This document shows positions 7,276-16,393 of a stretch of DNA of 64,000 nucleotides, in pieces. The stretch is taken from contig JBBRQU010000016.1 in the NCBI GenBank assembly GCA_038225855.1, forward strand, positions 17,357 to 81,356. Reading direction: 5' to 3'. The notes beneath the pieces were generated by a model. The model did not search any database, was not told where the DNA came from, and worked only from the letters and a program-made list of their open reading frames with translations. A program made the position numbers and the translations under genes. The DNA comes from CAHJXF01 sp038225855. GTDB lineage: Bacteria > Pseudomonadota > Gammaproteobacteria > Burkholderiales > Burkholderiaceae_D. The first letter of the stretch is position 1; every line of letters begins with the position of its first letter.

Positions 7276-9495
7276 ATGCTCTCTCCATTTCGCGTCATCG
7301 TTCGTTCACTGGTTCGCCAACTCGTTCGCATACTCGCGTGTGTACTCATCCCGGGACTCGCGCTAACGTTGCAGGCGCATGCAGCCCGCCCGCAGGCCCG
7401 TCCTCCGGACGCGACGCAGCTTGCGATGCAGATCAGCAGTCCCGACGACGCTTTCATTACGGCGCACGACGCCGTGCGCGTGGGCGACCAGGAACGCGCA
7501 GCCATTTTTTCACAGCGCACTGTCGCGCTCGATCCTCGCTACCCGTTGGTCTCGTATCTGGAGTACTGGGCGCTCGCCAGGCAGCTCCGTGACTACGGCG
7601 ATGCGCTCTCGTCGGGCGCGCCCGACGATGCGGTGCGTGGCTTCCTCGCGCGCAACAAGGGCAGCGTAGTCGCCGACCTCGCGCGCCGCGACTGGCTGCT
7701 GGCGCTGGGCAAGCGCGGCGAGTGGGGTACGTTCGAAACCGAGATGCCCGGATTCGTCTTGAACGACGACGCACAGATCACATGCTTCAACCTCGCCGCC
7801 CGGGCGCTGCGCCAGGTCCGCGGCACATCTGCGGCTCAGCGGTCGTCCGGCGGGAATGCCGAAGGGACCGCGACGCCCGAGTCCGAGGCCGCGTCGAAGA
7901 ACGCATCGATCGCGGACCTCCTGCGCGCGTCCCGGATCGCGCTTGCGCAACCGCGCAACTATGCGAGCGACGTGGGCGCCTGTCCGACCCTGGCCCGTAT
8001 CCTGGTTGCCGAGAAGCGCATCTCGCATCAGGACATCTGGTCGTGGATACGCCTCGCGTCGGACGCGAACAATCTCACCGCAGCGCGACGCTACGCGCTG
8101 CTCCTGTCCGATACCGAACGCGGCGGCGACCGCGGCGCCGACTCTGCGCGCTTCTACAAGCAGTTCGATGCAGTGCTCGACAAGCCCGCGTTGTGGTTGG
8201 GCAGGCTCGGTGACGAAGACAACCTGGCCGCGCGCTGGAAACGTGAACTCGTCGTGCTCGCTCTCGCGCGCATGGCGCGAAACGATCCGGCGCAAGCCGC
8301 CGCAACCATGCAGCGGCGACCCGCCGAAGCGCTGAGCGGATCGGAGCGCGCCTATCTCTATGCCCAACTCGCCGCGGCTGCGGCGAAAAAGCAGATGTCG
8401 GACGCCAACGACTATTCGAAGAAATCGCTCGCGGCCGAAGGCTTGTCGGAAGACATATTGACGTGGCAGGTTCGAGGCGCCTTGCGTGCGGAAGACTGGC
8501 GACTCGTCGAGGCGCTGATCGAAAAGATGCCGACCGAGATGAAAGGCGCGCAAGCAGCCGAGGGCACATGGGCGTACTGGCTCGCGCGCGCCTGGAAAGC
8601 GCACAAGAAGAACGAGGCGGCGCAGGCGTTGTTCACGCAAGTCTCTGAACAGTTCGGCTTCTACGGGCAGCTCGCGACTGAAGAACTCGGACGGAAGATC
8701 ACGCTGCCCGCGCGCGCGCCGCCGGTCACCGAGCCCGAAGTGATTGCGGTCAAGAGTCTTCCGGGGTTCACGCGCGCGCTTTACTTCTATCGGCTAGACA
8801 TGCGCCGCGAGGGCAACCTCGAATGGAACTTTGCTTTGCGCGGCATGAGCGACCGCGACCTGCTTGCCTCGGCCGAGTGGGCCAGCCGGAACATGCGGCT
8901 CGACCGTGCGGTCAACACCGCCGATCGAACGAAGAACGAGCACGACTTCGCCTTTCGTTTTCTGATGCCATTCAAGGCGCAGATGCAGGAGAAGGCCGCT
9001 GCCAACGGGCTCGATCTCGAATGGGTCTACGGGCTGATCCGACAGGAATCGCGTTTCGTGACTGTCGCGCGATCGTCCGCAGGCGCGTCGGGACTGATGC
9101 AGTTGATGCCGTCGACCGCGCGCTATGTCGCCCGGAAGATCGGCATGGATGACTACCGTCCCGACGCCGTCGTCGACATCGATACCAATCTCGCATTGGG
9201 GACCGGCTATCTGCGCATGGTGCTCGATGATCTGGACAATCTGCCCGTCCTCGCGACGGCTGCGTACAACGCCGGGCCGGGCCGGCCGCGTGCGTGGAGA
9301 GCGACCCTGACCCGACCGATCGAGGGCGCGATCTTCGCCGAAACGATCCCGTTCAACGAGACCCGCGACTACGTGAAGAAAGTGATGAGCAACGCCACCT
9401 ATTACGCGGTGCTCCTCACGGGCAAGCCGCAGTCGCTGAAAACGCGCATGGGCTTCGTCGCGCAGCGGGGCTATACGGCGAGCGAGCTGCCTTAA
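7276..9495 (+). CDS. slt: Soluble lytic murein transglycosylase (Slt70-like)
   Basis: A periplasmic enzyme that cleaves peptidoglycan between MurNAc and GlcNAc with formation of 1,6-anhydro ends. From the ATG at 7276 it has 739 residues: a signal peptide (hydrophobic CVLIPGLALTLQAHA near residues 19-33), a long alpha-helical superhelical region, and a C-terminal SLT domain. The SLT domain shows the catalytic Glu in RQESRF (near residue 590), followed by GASGLMQLMPSTA and AAYNAGPGRPRAW. Earlier in-frame starts (7180, 7261) would put extra residues before the signal peptide. No good ribosome binding site decides the start. Confidence 0.92.
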   Translation: MLSPFRVIVRSLVRQLVRILACVLIPGLALTLQAHAARPQARPPDATQLAMQISSPDDAFITAHDAVRVGDQERAAIFSQRTVALDPRYPLVSYLEYWALARQLRDYGDALSSGAPDDAVRGFLARNKGSVVADLARRDWLLALGKRGEWGTFETEMPGFVLNDDAQITCFNLAARALRQVRGTSAAQRSSGGNAEGTATPESEAASKNASIADLLRASRIALAQPRNYASDVGACPTLARILVAEKRISHQDIWSWIRLASDANNLTAARRYALLLSDTERGGDRGADSARFYKQFDAVLDKPALWLGRLGDEDNLAARWKRELVVLALARMARNDPAQAAATMQRRPAEALSGSERAYLYAQLAAAAAKKQMSDANDYSKKSLAAEGLSEDILTWQVRGALRAEDWRLVEALIEKMPTEMKGAQAAEGTWAYWLARAWKAHKKNEAAQALFTQVSEQFGFYGQLATEELGRKITLPARAPPVTEPEVIAVKSLPGFTRALYFYRLDMRREGNLEWNFALRGMSDRDLLASAEWASRNMRLDRAVNTADRTKNEHDFAFRFLMPFKAQMQEKAAANGLDLEWVYGLIRQESRFVTVARSSAGASGLMQLMPSTARYVARKIGMDDYRPDAVVDIDTNLALGTGYLRMVLDDLDNLPVLATAAYNAGPGRPRAWRATLTRPIEGAIFAETIPFNETRDYVKKVMSNATYYAVLLTGKPQSLKTRMGFVAQRGYTASELP

Positions 9496-9534
9496 CCGGC
9501 CGAATCAAATGAGCGACACGCATTGCACCCTCCG

Positions 9535-9607
9535 GTCGTTCCCGCGCACGCGGGAATCCCGCGTCTTTCTAAGCACGCCGCTGGATCCCTGCTTTCGCAG
9601 GGACGAC
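9535..9607. repeat. Palindromic extragenic element, second type
   Basis: Two small hairpins are enclosed by GTCGT (9535-9539) and ACGAC (9603-9607). The first pairs TTCCCGCG (9539-9546) with CGCGGGAA (9549-9556). The second pairs TCCCTGC (9586-9592) with GCAGGGA (9597-9603). This is the GTCATTCCCGCG...CGCGGG type of dispersed element common in beta- and gammaproteobacteria. It lies in the roughly 200-base gap between slt and the next gene and may limit read-through. Confidence 0.7.
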
Positions 9608-9694
9608 GAAGCATGTTTATTGCATCACGTATTTCGCAATCTCGATGAAATGCGCGGCTCATAGCGCGGTTCGAACTTTCTCGAATTCTCTCCC

Positions 9695-10681
9695 ATGCGG
9701 CATCAAGACATTCTCGTCATCGGCGGCAGCGGCTTCATCGGCGGACACGTGGTCGCGGCGCTCGCCGCCGATGGACGCCGCGTGACGGTCCCCTCGCGTC
9801 GGCGCGAAACAGGCAAGCGACTGATCCTCCTGCCGACCGTCGATGTCGTCGAGGCCGACGTGTCCGACGAGGCGACCCTGAAGAAGCTGGTCGCCGGCAA
9901 GGATGCGGTCATCGATCTCGTCGGCATCCTGCATGGCGATGCCAAGGCGTTCGAGGCCGCGCATGTCGACCTGCCCCGAAAGATCGTGGCGGCCTGCCTT
10001 GCCGCGCGCGTGCCCCGCCTGTTGCACATCAGCGCGCTCGGCGCCGCGACCGATGGGCCGTCGATGTATCTGCGCTCGAAGGGTGCGGGCGAAGCGGTGG
10101 TCGAGGATGCGGGCGCGCTCGCGGGGCCGGACCGCGCGCCGCTTGCGGCGACCATCTTCCGGCCCTCGGTCGTGTTCGGTCCCGACGATCGCTTCATGAA
10201 TCTGTTCGCGACCATGCAACGCTGGCTGCCGATCGTGCCGCTCGCACGCGCGAAGACCTTGTTCCAGCCGGTCTCGGTGCGCGACGTGGCCGCGGCGTTC
10301 GCGGTCGCGCTCGACGACGACGAATCGTTTGCGCGGACCTATGAACTCACCGGCCCGCGCGTCTACACGCTGCTCGAGTTGGTGCAGATCGCGGGCGCCT
10401 GTCGCCGAGGGGGCAACGGTCGTGCGCGACCGGTGCTGCGATTGCCCGGCGCGTTCGGGCGCCTGCAAGCCGCGTTCCTCGAATTCGCGCCCGGACCGAC
10501 GCTGATGTCGCGCGACAATTTCGACTCGATGCGTATCGAGAATATCGCCACCGGTCGCTACCCCGGCCTTTCGGAACTGGGGGTCACGCCCACGCCGCTC
10601 GAGCCCGAAGCCGCGGCCTACCTGGGCGGCAAGGGTCGCCGCTCGCATCTCGACCATCTGCGCCATTGGGCGCATGACTAA
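9695..10681 (+). CDS. NDUFA9-like atypical SDR (NAD(P)-binding epimerase/dehydratase family)
   Basis: A 328-residue protein of the atypical short-chain dehydrogenase group that includes the complex I accessory subunit NDUFA9. The N-terminal dinucleotide motif VIGGSGFIGGHV (residues 8-19) is clear. VIDLVGILHG and LLHISALGA follow, and the SMYLRSKGAGE segment replaces the classical YxxxK site, as usual in this group. Bacterial members are often annotated as complex I NDUFA9 subunit family, but their substrate is unknown. It is followed after 2 bases by the glutathione transferase gene, so the two are co-transcribed. Confidence 0.88.
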   Translation: MRHQDILVIGGSGFIGGHVVAALAADGRRVTVPSRRRETGKRLILLPTVDVVEADVSDEATLKKLVAGKDAVIDLVGILHGDAKAFEAAHVDLPRKIVAACLAARVPRLLHISALGAATDGPSMYLRSKGAGEAVVEDAGALAGPDRAPLAATIFRPSVVFGPDDRFMNLFATMQRWLPIVPLARAKTLFQPVSVRDVAAAFAVALDDDESFARTYELTGPRVYTLLELVQIAGACRRGGNGRARPVLRLPGAFGRLQAAFLEFAPGPTLMSRDNFDSMRIENIATGRYPGLSELGVTPTPLEPEAAAYLGGKGRRSHLDHLRHWAHD

Positions 10682-10683
10682 AC

Positions 10684-11355
10684 ATGCTCAAGCTCGTCAT
10701 CGGCAACAAGAATTATTCGTCGTGGTCGCTGCGCTCGTGGCTGTTGCTCACCGAGGCCGGCATCCCGTTCGAAGAAGTTCGACTGTCGTTGTTCACGCCC
10801 GAGTTCGCGCAAGCGATCGCTGGCTATACACCGGCCAGGCGCGTGCCCGTGTTGATCGACAGCGCGGCCTTGCCCGACGGCTTCGCAGTCTGGGACACAC
10901 TGGCGATTGCCGAGTACGTCGCCGAGCGCTTCCCCGAGAAGCGGCTATGGCCCGATGATGCAGCCGATCGCGCACGCGCCCGCTCGATCTGCGCCGAGAT
11001 GCATGCGGGCTTCTCGAAGCTGCGTCAGGCGATGCCGATGAACATCGCCGCCGACCTCACCGGATATGGATGGAGCGTAGGCGTGCAGGACGACATCGAC
11101 AGGCTCGTTGCGATGTGGCGCGAGTTGCTCGATCGCCATCGCGGGCCGCTGCTGTTCGGTCGCTTCACGATTGCCGATGCTTTTTTTGCGCCGGTGGTTT
11201 CTCGCCTGAAGACCTATGCGGTCGCGTTGCCCGAAGACATCGCGACCTATCGCGATGCCGTGCTCGCGTTGAAGGGCATGAAGGCATGGACGGCGGCCGC
11301 GCAGAGCGAGAGCGAATTCCTCGCGGACGACGAACCCTATCGTCGACGGGCGTGA
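10684..11355 (+). CDS. Glutathione S-transferase family protein
   Basis: A 223-residue protein with an N-terminal thioredoxin-like GST domain (residues 1-80) and an all-helical C-terminal domain. NYSSWSLRSWLLL near residues 10-22 carries the likely glutathione-activating Ser. RRVPVLID holds the cis-Pro, and WDTLAIAEYVAERFP contacts the glutathione gamma-glutamyl group. The substrate cannot be read from the sequence. It begins 2 bases after the NDUFA9-like gene and lies upstream of cca. Confidence 0.93.
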   Translation: MLKLVIGNKNYSSWSLRSWLLLTEAGIPFEEVRLSLFTPEFAQAIAGYTPARRVPVLIDSAALPDGFAVWDTLAIAEYVAERFPEKRLWPDDAADRARARSICAEMHAGFSKLRQAMPMNIAADLTGYGWSVGVQDDIDRLVAMWRELLDRHRGPLLFGRFTIADAFFAPVVSRLKTYAVALPEDIATYRDAVLALKGMKAWTAAAQSESEFLADDEPYRRRA

Positions 11356-11424
11356 CGCAGGCTTGCGTGCTCACATCGCGAGCGTCGTACCTGCGCCCAA
11401 CGTGAAGCCCGCATCGAAGACCGG

Positions 11425-12543
11425 ATGAAGACCTACGTCGTCGGCGGTGCGGTCCGCGACAAACTGCTCGGACAGCCGGTCAGCGATCGCGATCACGTGG
11501 TCGTCGGTGCGAGCGTGGACGACATGCTGGTTGCGGGATTCAAACCCGTGGGCCGCGACTTCCCGGTGTTCCTGCATCCGACCACGCACGAGGAATACGC
11601 GCTCGCTCGCATCGAGCGAAAAGTCGCGCCGGGCTATGCGGGCTTCGTTTTCCATGCCGAGCCGACGGTCACGCTCGCAGACGATCTCGCGCGGCGCGAC
11701 CTGACCATCAATGCGATCGCCGAAGACGAGGCGACCCACAGCCTGATCGATCCCTTCGACGGGCAACGCGATCTCGAGCGTCGCATCTTTCGGCACGTCG
11801 GTCCGGCCTTCGTCGAAGATCCGGTTCGCATCCTTCGTCTCGCGCGCTTTGCCGCGCGCTTCGCGGACTTTTCGATTGCCGATGAGACCCTTCTGCTGAT
11901 GCGCGACATGGTCGCTCGCGGTGAAGTCGATGCGCTCGTGCCCGAACGTGTCTGGCAGGAAATGTCGCGCGGGCTGATGGAGCAAAAGCCATCACGCCTG
12001 TTCGAGGTCTTGCGCGATGCGCACGCGCTGGTTCGCCTATTGCCCGAGATCGATGCGCTGTTCGAAAAGCCCGGCGATGCATCGGCTTTCACTACCCCGC
12101 TCGCGGCGATCGATCGCGCCGCCGTGATGGACGCGGCGCTGGCGGTTCGTTTTGCCGCGCTCGTGCATGCGGTCGATGATGGGGGCATCGCGGCTCTTTG
12201 CGCGCGACTTGCTGTCCCGGTTGCATCTCGCGACCTCGCGCTTTTATTCGCGCGCGAGATCACGACGCTGGCCAACGCGTCGCTCGACCCCGAACGACAG
12301 GTGCGATTGTTCGAACGATGCGACGCCTTTCGAAGACCGGCGCGTTTCGAAGAACTGTTGCTGACGTTGCGCGCAGTGACCGGTGACGACGCGGCCAGGA
12401 TGCAGATCGCGCCGGCGTTGGCGCGCAATCTCGCGCGCGTGCGGGCGGTCGATGCAGGGGCGATAGCGCATCGCGAAGCAGGCGATCCCTCGCGTATCGC
12501 AAGCGCGCTGCATAGGGCTCGCGTCACCGCGTTGCAAGGGTAA
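11425..12543 (+). CDS. cca: CCA tRNA nucleotidyltransferase
   Basis: Class II CCA-adding enzyme, 372 residues. It builds or repairs the 3'-CCA end of tRNAs from CTP and ATP. The nucleotidyltransferase motif VGGAVRDKLLG and the metal-binding pair DRDHVVVG (D21, D23) are intact. The RRDLTINA and DPVRILRLARFAARF motifs used for nucleotide selection and tRNA binding are also intact. In E. coli Cca a C-terminal HD domain adds phosphatase activity. Here the corresponding region reads RFAALVHAVDD (near 241-251), without the HD pair, and the protein is shorter than E. coli Cca (412 residues). CCA addition is expected to work, but the phosphohydrolase activity is not. Confidence 0.95.
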   Translation: MKTYVVGGAVRDKLLGQPVSDRDHVVVGASVDDMLVAGFKPVGRDFPVFLHPTTHEEYALARIERKVAPGYAGFVFHAEPTVTLADDLARRDLTINAIAEDEATHSLIDPFDGQRDLERRIFRHVGPAFVEDPVRILRLARFAARFADFSIADETLLLMRDMVARGEVDALVPERVWQEMSRGLMEQKPSRLFEVLRDAHALVRLLPEIDALFEKPGDASAFTTPLAAIDRAAVMDAALAVRFAALVHAVDDGGIAALCARLAVPVASRDLALLFAREITTLANASLDPERQVRLFERCDAFRRPARFEELLLTLRAVTGDDAARMQIAPALARNLARVRAVDAGAIAHREAGDPSRIASALHRARVTALQG

Positions 12544-12590
12544 GGCCGCGAACCGATGTCTCGTCGGTGGATGACCGCAGGAATTTTTTG

Positions 12591-14291
12591 ATGCGACGGT
12601 CGGTCGTGGCAACTATGCCCTCCTATCGTGTGACGCGTCGCGACCTGCGCCTGGCTTCCGGGCTGGTGCTGTTCCTCTACGTCGGAGTTCATCTCACCGA
12701 TCACGCGCTCGGACTGGTTTCGGTCGACGTCGCGGAGACCGGTCTTCGCTTCGCGGTCGCTCTCTGGCATAGCCTGCCCGGCACGGTGCTGCTCTACGGC
12801 GCGGCTGCGATTCATATCGGGCTTGCGTTCGTGGCGCTCTATGAGCGACGCACACTGCGCATGCCCGCGGTGCAGGCCCTGCGCATTGCGCTGGGATTGT
12901 GGATGCCGGTGCTGTTGATCGGCCACTTCGTCGGAACGCGCTTCGCGTTCGAGCGTTACGGTTTGCATGCGGACTACACGCGAGTCGTCTGGAATCTCTG
13001 GACCAACGACTCGCAATGGCGACAGCTCGCGTTGCTCGCGCCGGGTTGGCTGCATGGTTGCCTGGGCGTGAACTTCGCCTTCGGCACGCGCCCCCGCTAT
13101 CGGCGCATACGACCGCTCCTGTTCGCTATCGCGCTGCTGCTGCCGGTCCTGTCAGCGTTGGGCTTTATCACGATGGGACGCGAACTCGTACAGATCAACG
13201 CAAATCAGGTGGGCCTCGACACCCGTACGCAGCCGTTCGATCCTGCGCACGGAATGATGCTCGAACATTTTCGCGAGGTCTTGCTCGGCGTGTATTTCGG
13301 CGCAATCGGCTCGACTCTTCTTGCGCGTGAGCTGCGCTCCTGGATCGAGAGAAGGCGGCATGCCCTTATCGAGATCAGCTACCCGCGGCGCGTAGCGAGC
13401 GTGCCGCGAGGCTGGAGCGTGCTCGAAGCCAGTCGCAGCTACGGCATCGCGCATCTGTCGATGTGTGGCGGGCGGGCGCGTTGCTCCACCTGTCGCGTCC
13501 GCGTGATCGAAGGCGCTGTGCATTGCCCGCCTCCCGAACAGGATGAGCGACGCACGCTGGCCCGCATTCACGCAAGCGCCGATGTGAGGCTTGCGTGCCA
13601 GCTACGGCCACAGGGAGCGATCTCGGTCGTGCCGCTGCTTTCGACCCAAGGCGAACCGTGGTTGAAACTCGCTCGCGAGGCGTCGGAGCCGGTCCGCGAA
13701 GCGAACGTCGCGGTGCTGTTTGTCGATCTGCATCGCTGGACGGGAGCGACGCATCGCCGGCTGCCGCCTCATGACACGATTCATGCGCTCGACCTTTACC
13801 TCGAAGTGGTGGGCGACGCGATCGTCGAGGCGGGCGGCGTCCAGAGCCGTATCGCGGGCGAGAGCACGCTGGCGATTTTCGGTCTGGACAGCGACATCGA
13901 ATCGGCTTCCAGACAAGCGCTCGGCGCGGCCGCACAGATCGAGCGCGGCATCGTTACCCTGAACGCGCGGCTACTGCGCGAGCTCGGCTTCACGGCCGAC
14001 GTGTCGCTATGCATTCATGCGGGACCCGCGGTCGTCGGCAACGCAGGTCATCGTGAAGTGCGGACCTTGACGGCGGTGGGCGATGCCATCGATGTCGCCC
14101 AGCGCCTGCGCGAGTTCACGCGAGTCGGCGGTGCGCGGTTCGTGATTTCGCGCCATGCGATCGCAAGCGCGGGCGTGCCCGCCGACTCGTTTTCGTGGCA
14201 CCCCATCGCGCCTGAAAATCATCAAGCCGCGCTCGATGTTTACGCTGCGGCCTCGTCGGACAAGGTCGCGAGCCGTGTGCGCACAGGCTAG
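12591..14291 (+). CDS. Membrane protein with [2Fe-2S] ferredoxin and class III nucleotidyl cyclase domains
   Basis: A three-part fusion of 566 residues. Residues about 10-250 hold roughly six membrane helices with several His residues placed like haem ligands of succinate-dehydrogenase-type anchors (VHLTDHALG, LWHSLPG, LIGHFVG). Residues about 265-350 form a plant-type [2Fe-2S] domain with Cys 292, 298 and 301 (CX5CX2C) plus Cys 336. Residues about 370-555 form an adenylate/guanylate cyclase domain: VLFVDLHRWTG (metal Asp 379), then AGESTLAIFG where the second metal residue is Glu 424 instead of Asp, and VGDAIDVAQRL. The ATG at 12591 is chosen for AGGA eight bases upstream. It probably makes cyclic nucleotide, or binds nucleotide, in response to redox state. 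The 3' end overlaps the convergent methyltransferase gene by three bases. Confidence 0.9.
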   Translation: MRRSVVATMPSYRVTRRDLRLASGLVLFLYVGVHLTDHALGLVSVDVAETGLRFAVALWHSLPGTVLLYGAAAIHIGLAFVALYERRTLRMPAVQALRIALGLWMPVLLIGHFVGTRFAFERYGLHADYTRVVWNLWTNDSQWRQLALLAPGWLHGCLGVNFAFGTRPRYRRIRPLLFAIALLLPVLSALGFITMGRELVQINANQVGLDTRTQPFDPAHGMMLEHFREVLLGVYFGAIGSTLLARELRSWIERRRHALIEISYPRRVASVPRGWSVLEASRSYGIAHLSMCGGRARCSTCRVRVIEGAVHCPPPEQDERRTLARIHASADVRLACQLRPQGAISVVPLLSTQGEPWLKLAREASEPVREANVAVLFVDLHRWTGATHRRLPPHDTIHALDLYLEVVGDAIVEAGGVQSRIAGESTLAIFGLDSDIESASRQALGAAAQIERGIVTLNARLLRELGFTADVSLCIHAGPAVVGNAGHREVRTLTAVGDAIDVAQRLREFTRVGGARFVISRHAIASAGVPADSFSWHPIAPENHQAALDVYAAASSDKVASRVRTG

Positions 14292-15478
14292 AGCGATCCG
14301 CTTCTGTCGCTTGAGCCGAAGCCGGTGGCGGGACGCTGCGAACGAGCGATCGCGATGACTTTGAAGAGTTCGCCCATCTCGGCTTCGGAAAGCAGCTTCT
14401 GCAGCGCCGCTGCCTGCGGAGCCCATCGCTTCACATCGTCGGGCGCCGCGTCGATTAGCTGAAGAATTCCGCAATCGAGAAGGAACGACCCGAGGCTCGT
14501 ATAGCCGACGACGGTGCTGCCCGCCTCGCGCGCCGCACGCGCGACGGCGCTGAAGTCGACGTGCGCGGTGACATCCTGAAGACCCACGCGCGCGAGCACA
14601 TCGGGCGTCGATCGATGACGATAGTGCGCCATGAGCGTGCCGCTCGATCGCTGCGCATGAAAGTACTCACTCGCGGGAAAGCCGTAGTCGATCAGGAGCA
14701 TCGTCGATCGCTCGCTCATGCGGGCAACGAGCGTACGAACGAATGCGGATGCGGTTCGATGGACCTCGGTCGTGTAGCCGACAGTGCGCGCATCGGCATC
14801 GGGCACTGCGCTGCCAATCGCGTCGCAGAGGGCTTCTGACGCAGGTCTGTCCCGATACGACAACGTCCCGTGACGATCGACGACGATGCCTCGTTCGAGC
14901 CATCCGGCGCTTCCACGCACGACGCAGTCCACCGCCATCGCATCCAGCACTTCGTTGCCGATGATCACGCCATCGATCGCCTCGGGCAGCGCATCGAGCC
15001 AGCGTACGCGGGCGGCGAGATGCGGCGCGCGCCGCGCGATCGACGCGGCCTGACGATCGCGCAGGTCGGCCGACACGTCGAGCATCTCGTAACGCAAAGG
15101 CAATACGCCCAGCGCTTCGAGCTCGAGCAGAAGATCGGCCGCGAGCTTGCCGCTGCCGCCTCCCAACTCGAGGATCGACCCCGTCGTGTTCGTCAGAATT
15201 TCGGCCACCGGGCGTGCCAGGGCGCGCGCGAACAGCGGTGTGAGTTCGGGCGCGGTCGTGAAGTCACTGCCATCGCGCGGGTCGCCGCCGAGCTTCGCCG
15301 CGCCGGCGCTGTAATAGCCCAGGCCGGGCGCGTAGAGCGCCAGCTCCATGAAGCGCGCGAATGGAATCCAGCCGCCTTGCGATTCGATCTCCTCGCAGAT
15401 GAGCGCGTGAAGCCGCGCGCTGACGGCTGCGGCTTCGGGTGAGGGTTCAGGCAGCCGCGTGTGATCGGGCGAGTTCAT
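14288..15478 (-). CDS. MidA/NDUFAF7-like SAM-dependent methyltransferase
   Basis: A 396-residue class I methyltransferase of the COG1565 family. Its mitochondrial member NDUFAF7 dimethylates an arginine of a complex I subunit. Family hallmarks are GWIPFARFMELALYAPGLGY near the N-terminus, SDFTTAPELTPLFA, the SAM-binding ILELGGGSGKLA, and GEV-like GNEVLDAM. The bacterial substrate is unknown. The ATG at 15478 is chosen because the extension to 15601 is not conserved-looking and would overlap the divergent SDR gene. An NDUFA9-like gene lies about 4 kb away, giving two complex I-related families in one neighbourhood. Confidence 0.9.
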   Translation of the reverse strand: MNSPDHTRLPEPSPEAAAVSARLHALICEEIESQGGWIPFARFMELALYAPGLGYYSAGAAKLGGDPRDGSDFTTAPELTPLFARALARPVAEILTNTTGSILELGGGSGKLAADLLLELEALGVLPLRYEMLDVSADLRDRQAASIARRAPHLAARVRWLDALPEAIDGVIIGNEVLDAMAVDCVVRGSAGWLERGIVVDRHGTLSYRDRPASEALCDAIGSAVPDADARTVGYTTEVHRTASAFVRTLVARMSERSTMLLIDYGFPASEYFHAQRSSGTLMAHYRHRSTPDVLARVGLQDVTAHVDFSAVARAAREAGSTVVGYTSLGSFLLDCGILQLIDAAPDDVKRWAPQAAALQKLLSEAEMGELFKVIAIARSQRPATGFGSSDRSGSL

Positions 15479-15571
15479 CGGCGCATTCCAGGTCGGGGCG
15501 CGATGATCGCTTAAACTCGCGCTGCCCGAAAATGCGGGTGGTGTCTCCGACCGATCAACAAGCGGCCTGCC

Positions 15572-16369
15572 ATGACTTCTCTTTCGAGCGCGCAAGCCCA
15601 AGCGTCATCCGGCGGCGGCCGCACCGCGCTCGTCACCGGCGGCGCGAAGCGCATCGGCGCGACGATCGCATTGGCGCTGGCCGAGCGCGGATGGGACATC
15701 GCGATCCACTACTCGACCTCGGCCGACGAGGCGATCAAGACGGTGGCCGCGATCGAGCGTCTCGGTCGCCGCGCGATCGCGCTGGATGCCGATCTCTGCG
15801 ATGAGGGCGCGAGCCGCGGCCTGATCGCGCGCGTTGCGGCTGCGCTCTCGCGGCCGACCTGCCTCGTCAACAATGCGGCGCTGTTCGAGGCCGACGACGC
15901 GGCCACGATGGCCTACGCGACACTCGAAGCGCACATGCGGGTCAACCTCGCAGCGCCTCTCATACTCGCGCAAGCAATGCATCGCGCGCTCACCGCGAGG
16001 CAGCGCGGCGTCGTCATCAACCTGCTCGACCAGAAGCTCTTCAATCCCAATCCCGACTACCTGTCGTACACGCTGTCGAAGGCCGCGCTGCAGAGCGCGA
16101 CCACGCTGCTCGCACAGGCCCTCGCCCCCAGGCTGCGGGTGGTCGGCATCGCGCCGGGAATCACGCTGCCCTCGGGTGGCCAGAGTCGCAAGGCATTCGA
16201 CAGGGCGCATGCGAAGACGCCGCTGGGGCGATCGAGCACTCCGGCCGACCTCGCCGCTGCGGTCTGCTTCGCGGTCGAGTCGCCTGCTATCACGGGGACG
16301 ACGTTGATCGTCGATGGCGGCCAGCACCTCTTGCCGACCGAGCGCGACATCATGTTCGTGACCCGCTGA
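15572..16369 (+). CDS. SDR family oxidoreductase, pteridine reductase / FolM type
   Basis: A 265-residue short-chain dehydrogenase. It has the NADP-binding TGGAKRIGATIA (about 23-34), NNAALF, and the catalytic YTLSK (Y166, K170). The active-site Ser normally found one strand earlier is replaced in NLLDQKLFNPNPDYLSYT, the stretch characteristic of pteridine/dihydromonapterin reductases. The likely role is reduction of dihydropterin or dihydromonapterin. That fits the folB-like gene starting 25 bases downstream. The start at 15572 leaves a low-complexity N-terminal tail of about 16 residues. Confidence 0.88.
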   Translation: MTSLSSAQAQASSGGGRTALVTGGAKRIGATIALALAERGWDIAIHYSTSADEAIKTVAAIERLGRRAIALDADLCDEGASRGLIARVAAALSRPTCLVNNAALFEADDAATMAYATLEAHMRVNLAAPLILAQAMHRALTARQRGVVINLLDQKLFNPNPDYLSYTLSKAALQSATTLLAQALAPRLRVVGIAPGITLPSGGQSRKAFDRAHAKTPLGRSSTPADLAAAVCFAVESPAITGTTLIVDGGQHLLPTERDIMFVTR

Positions 16370-16393
16370 AGAAACGGATTGAAAGCTATCGCC

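Noticed and set aside
11634..13055. 473-codon minus-strand frame spanning cca and the cyclase gene
   Set aside because: It crosses two well-supported plus-strand genes and encodes a low-complexity Ser/Arg-rich product.
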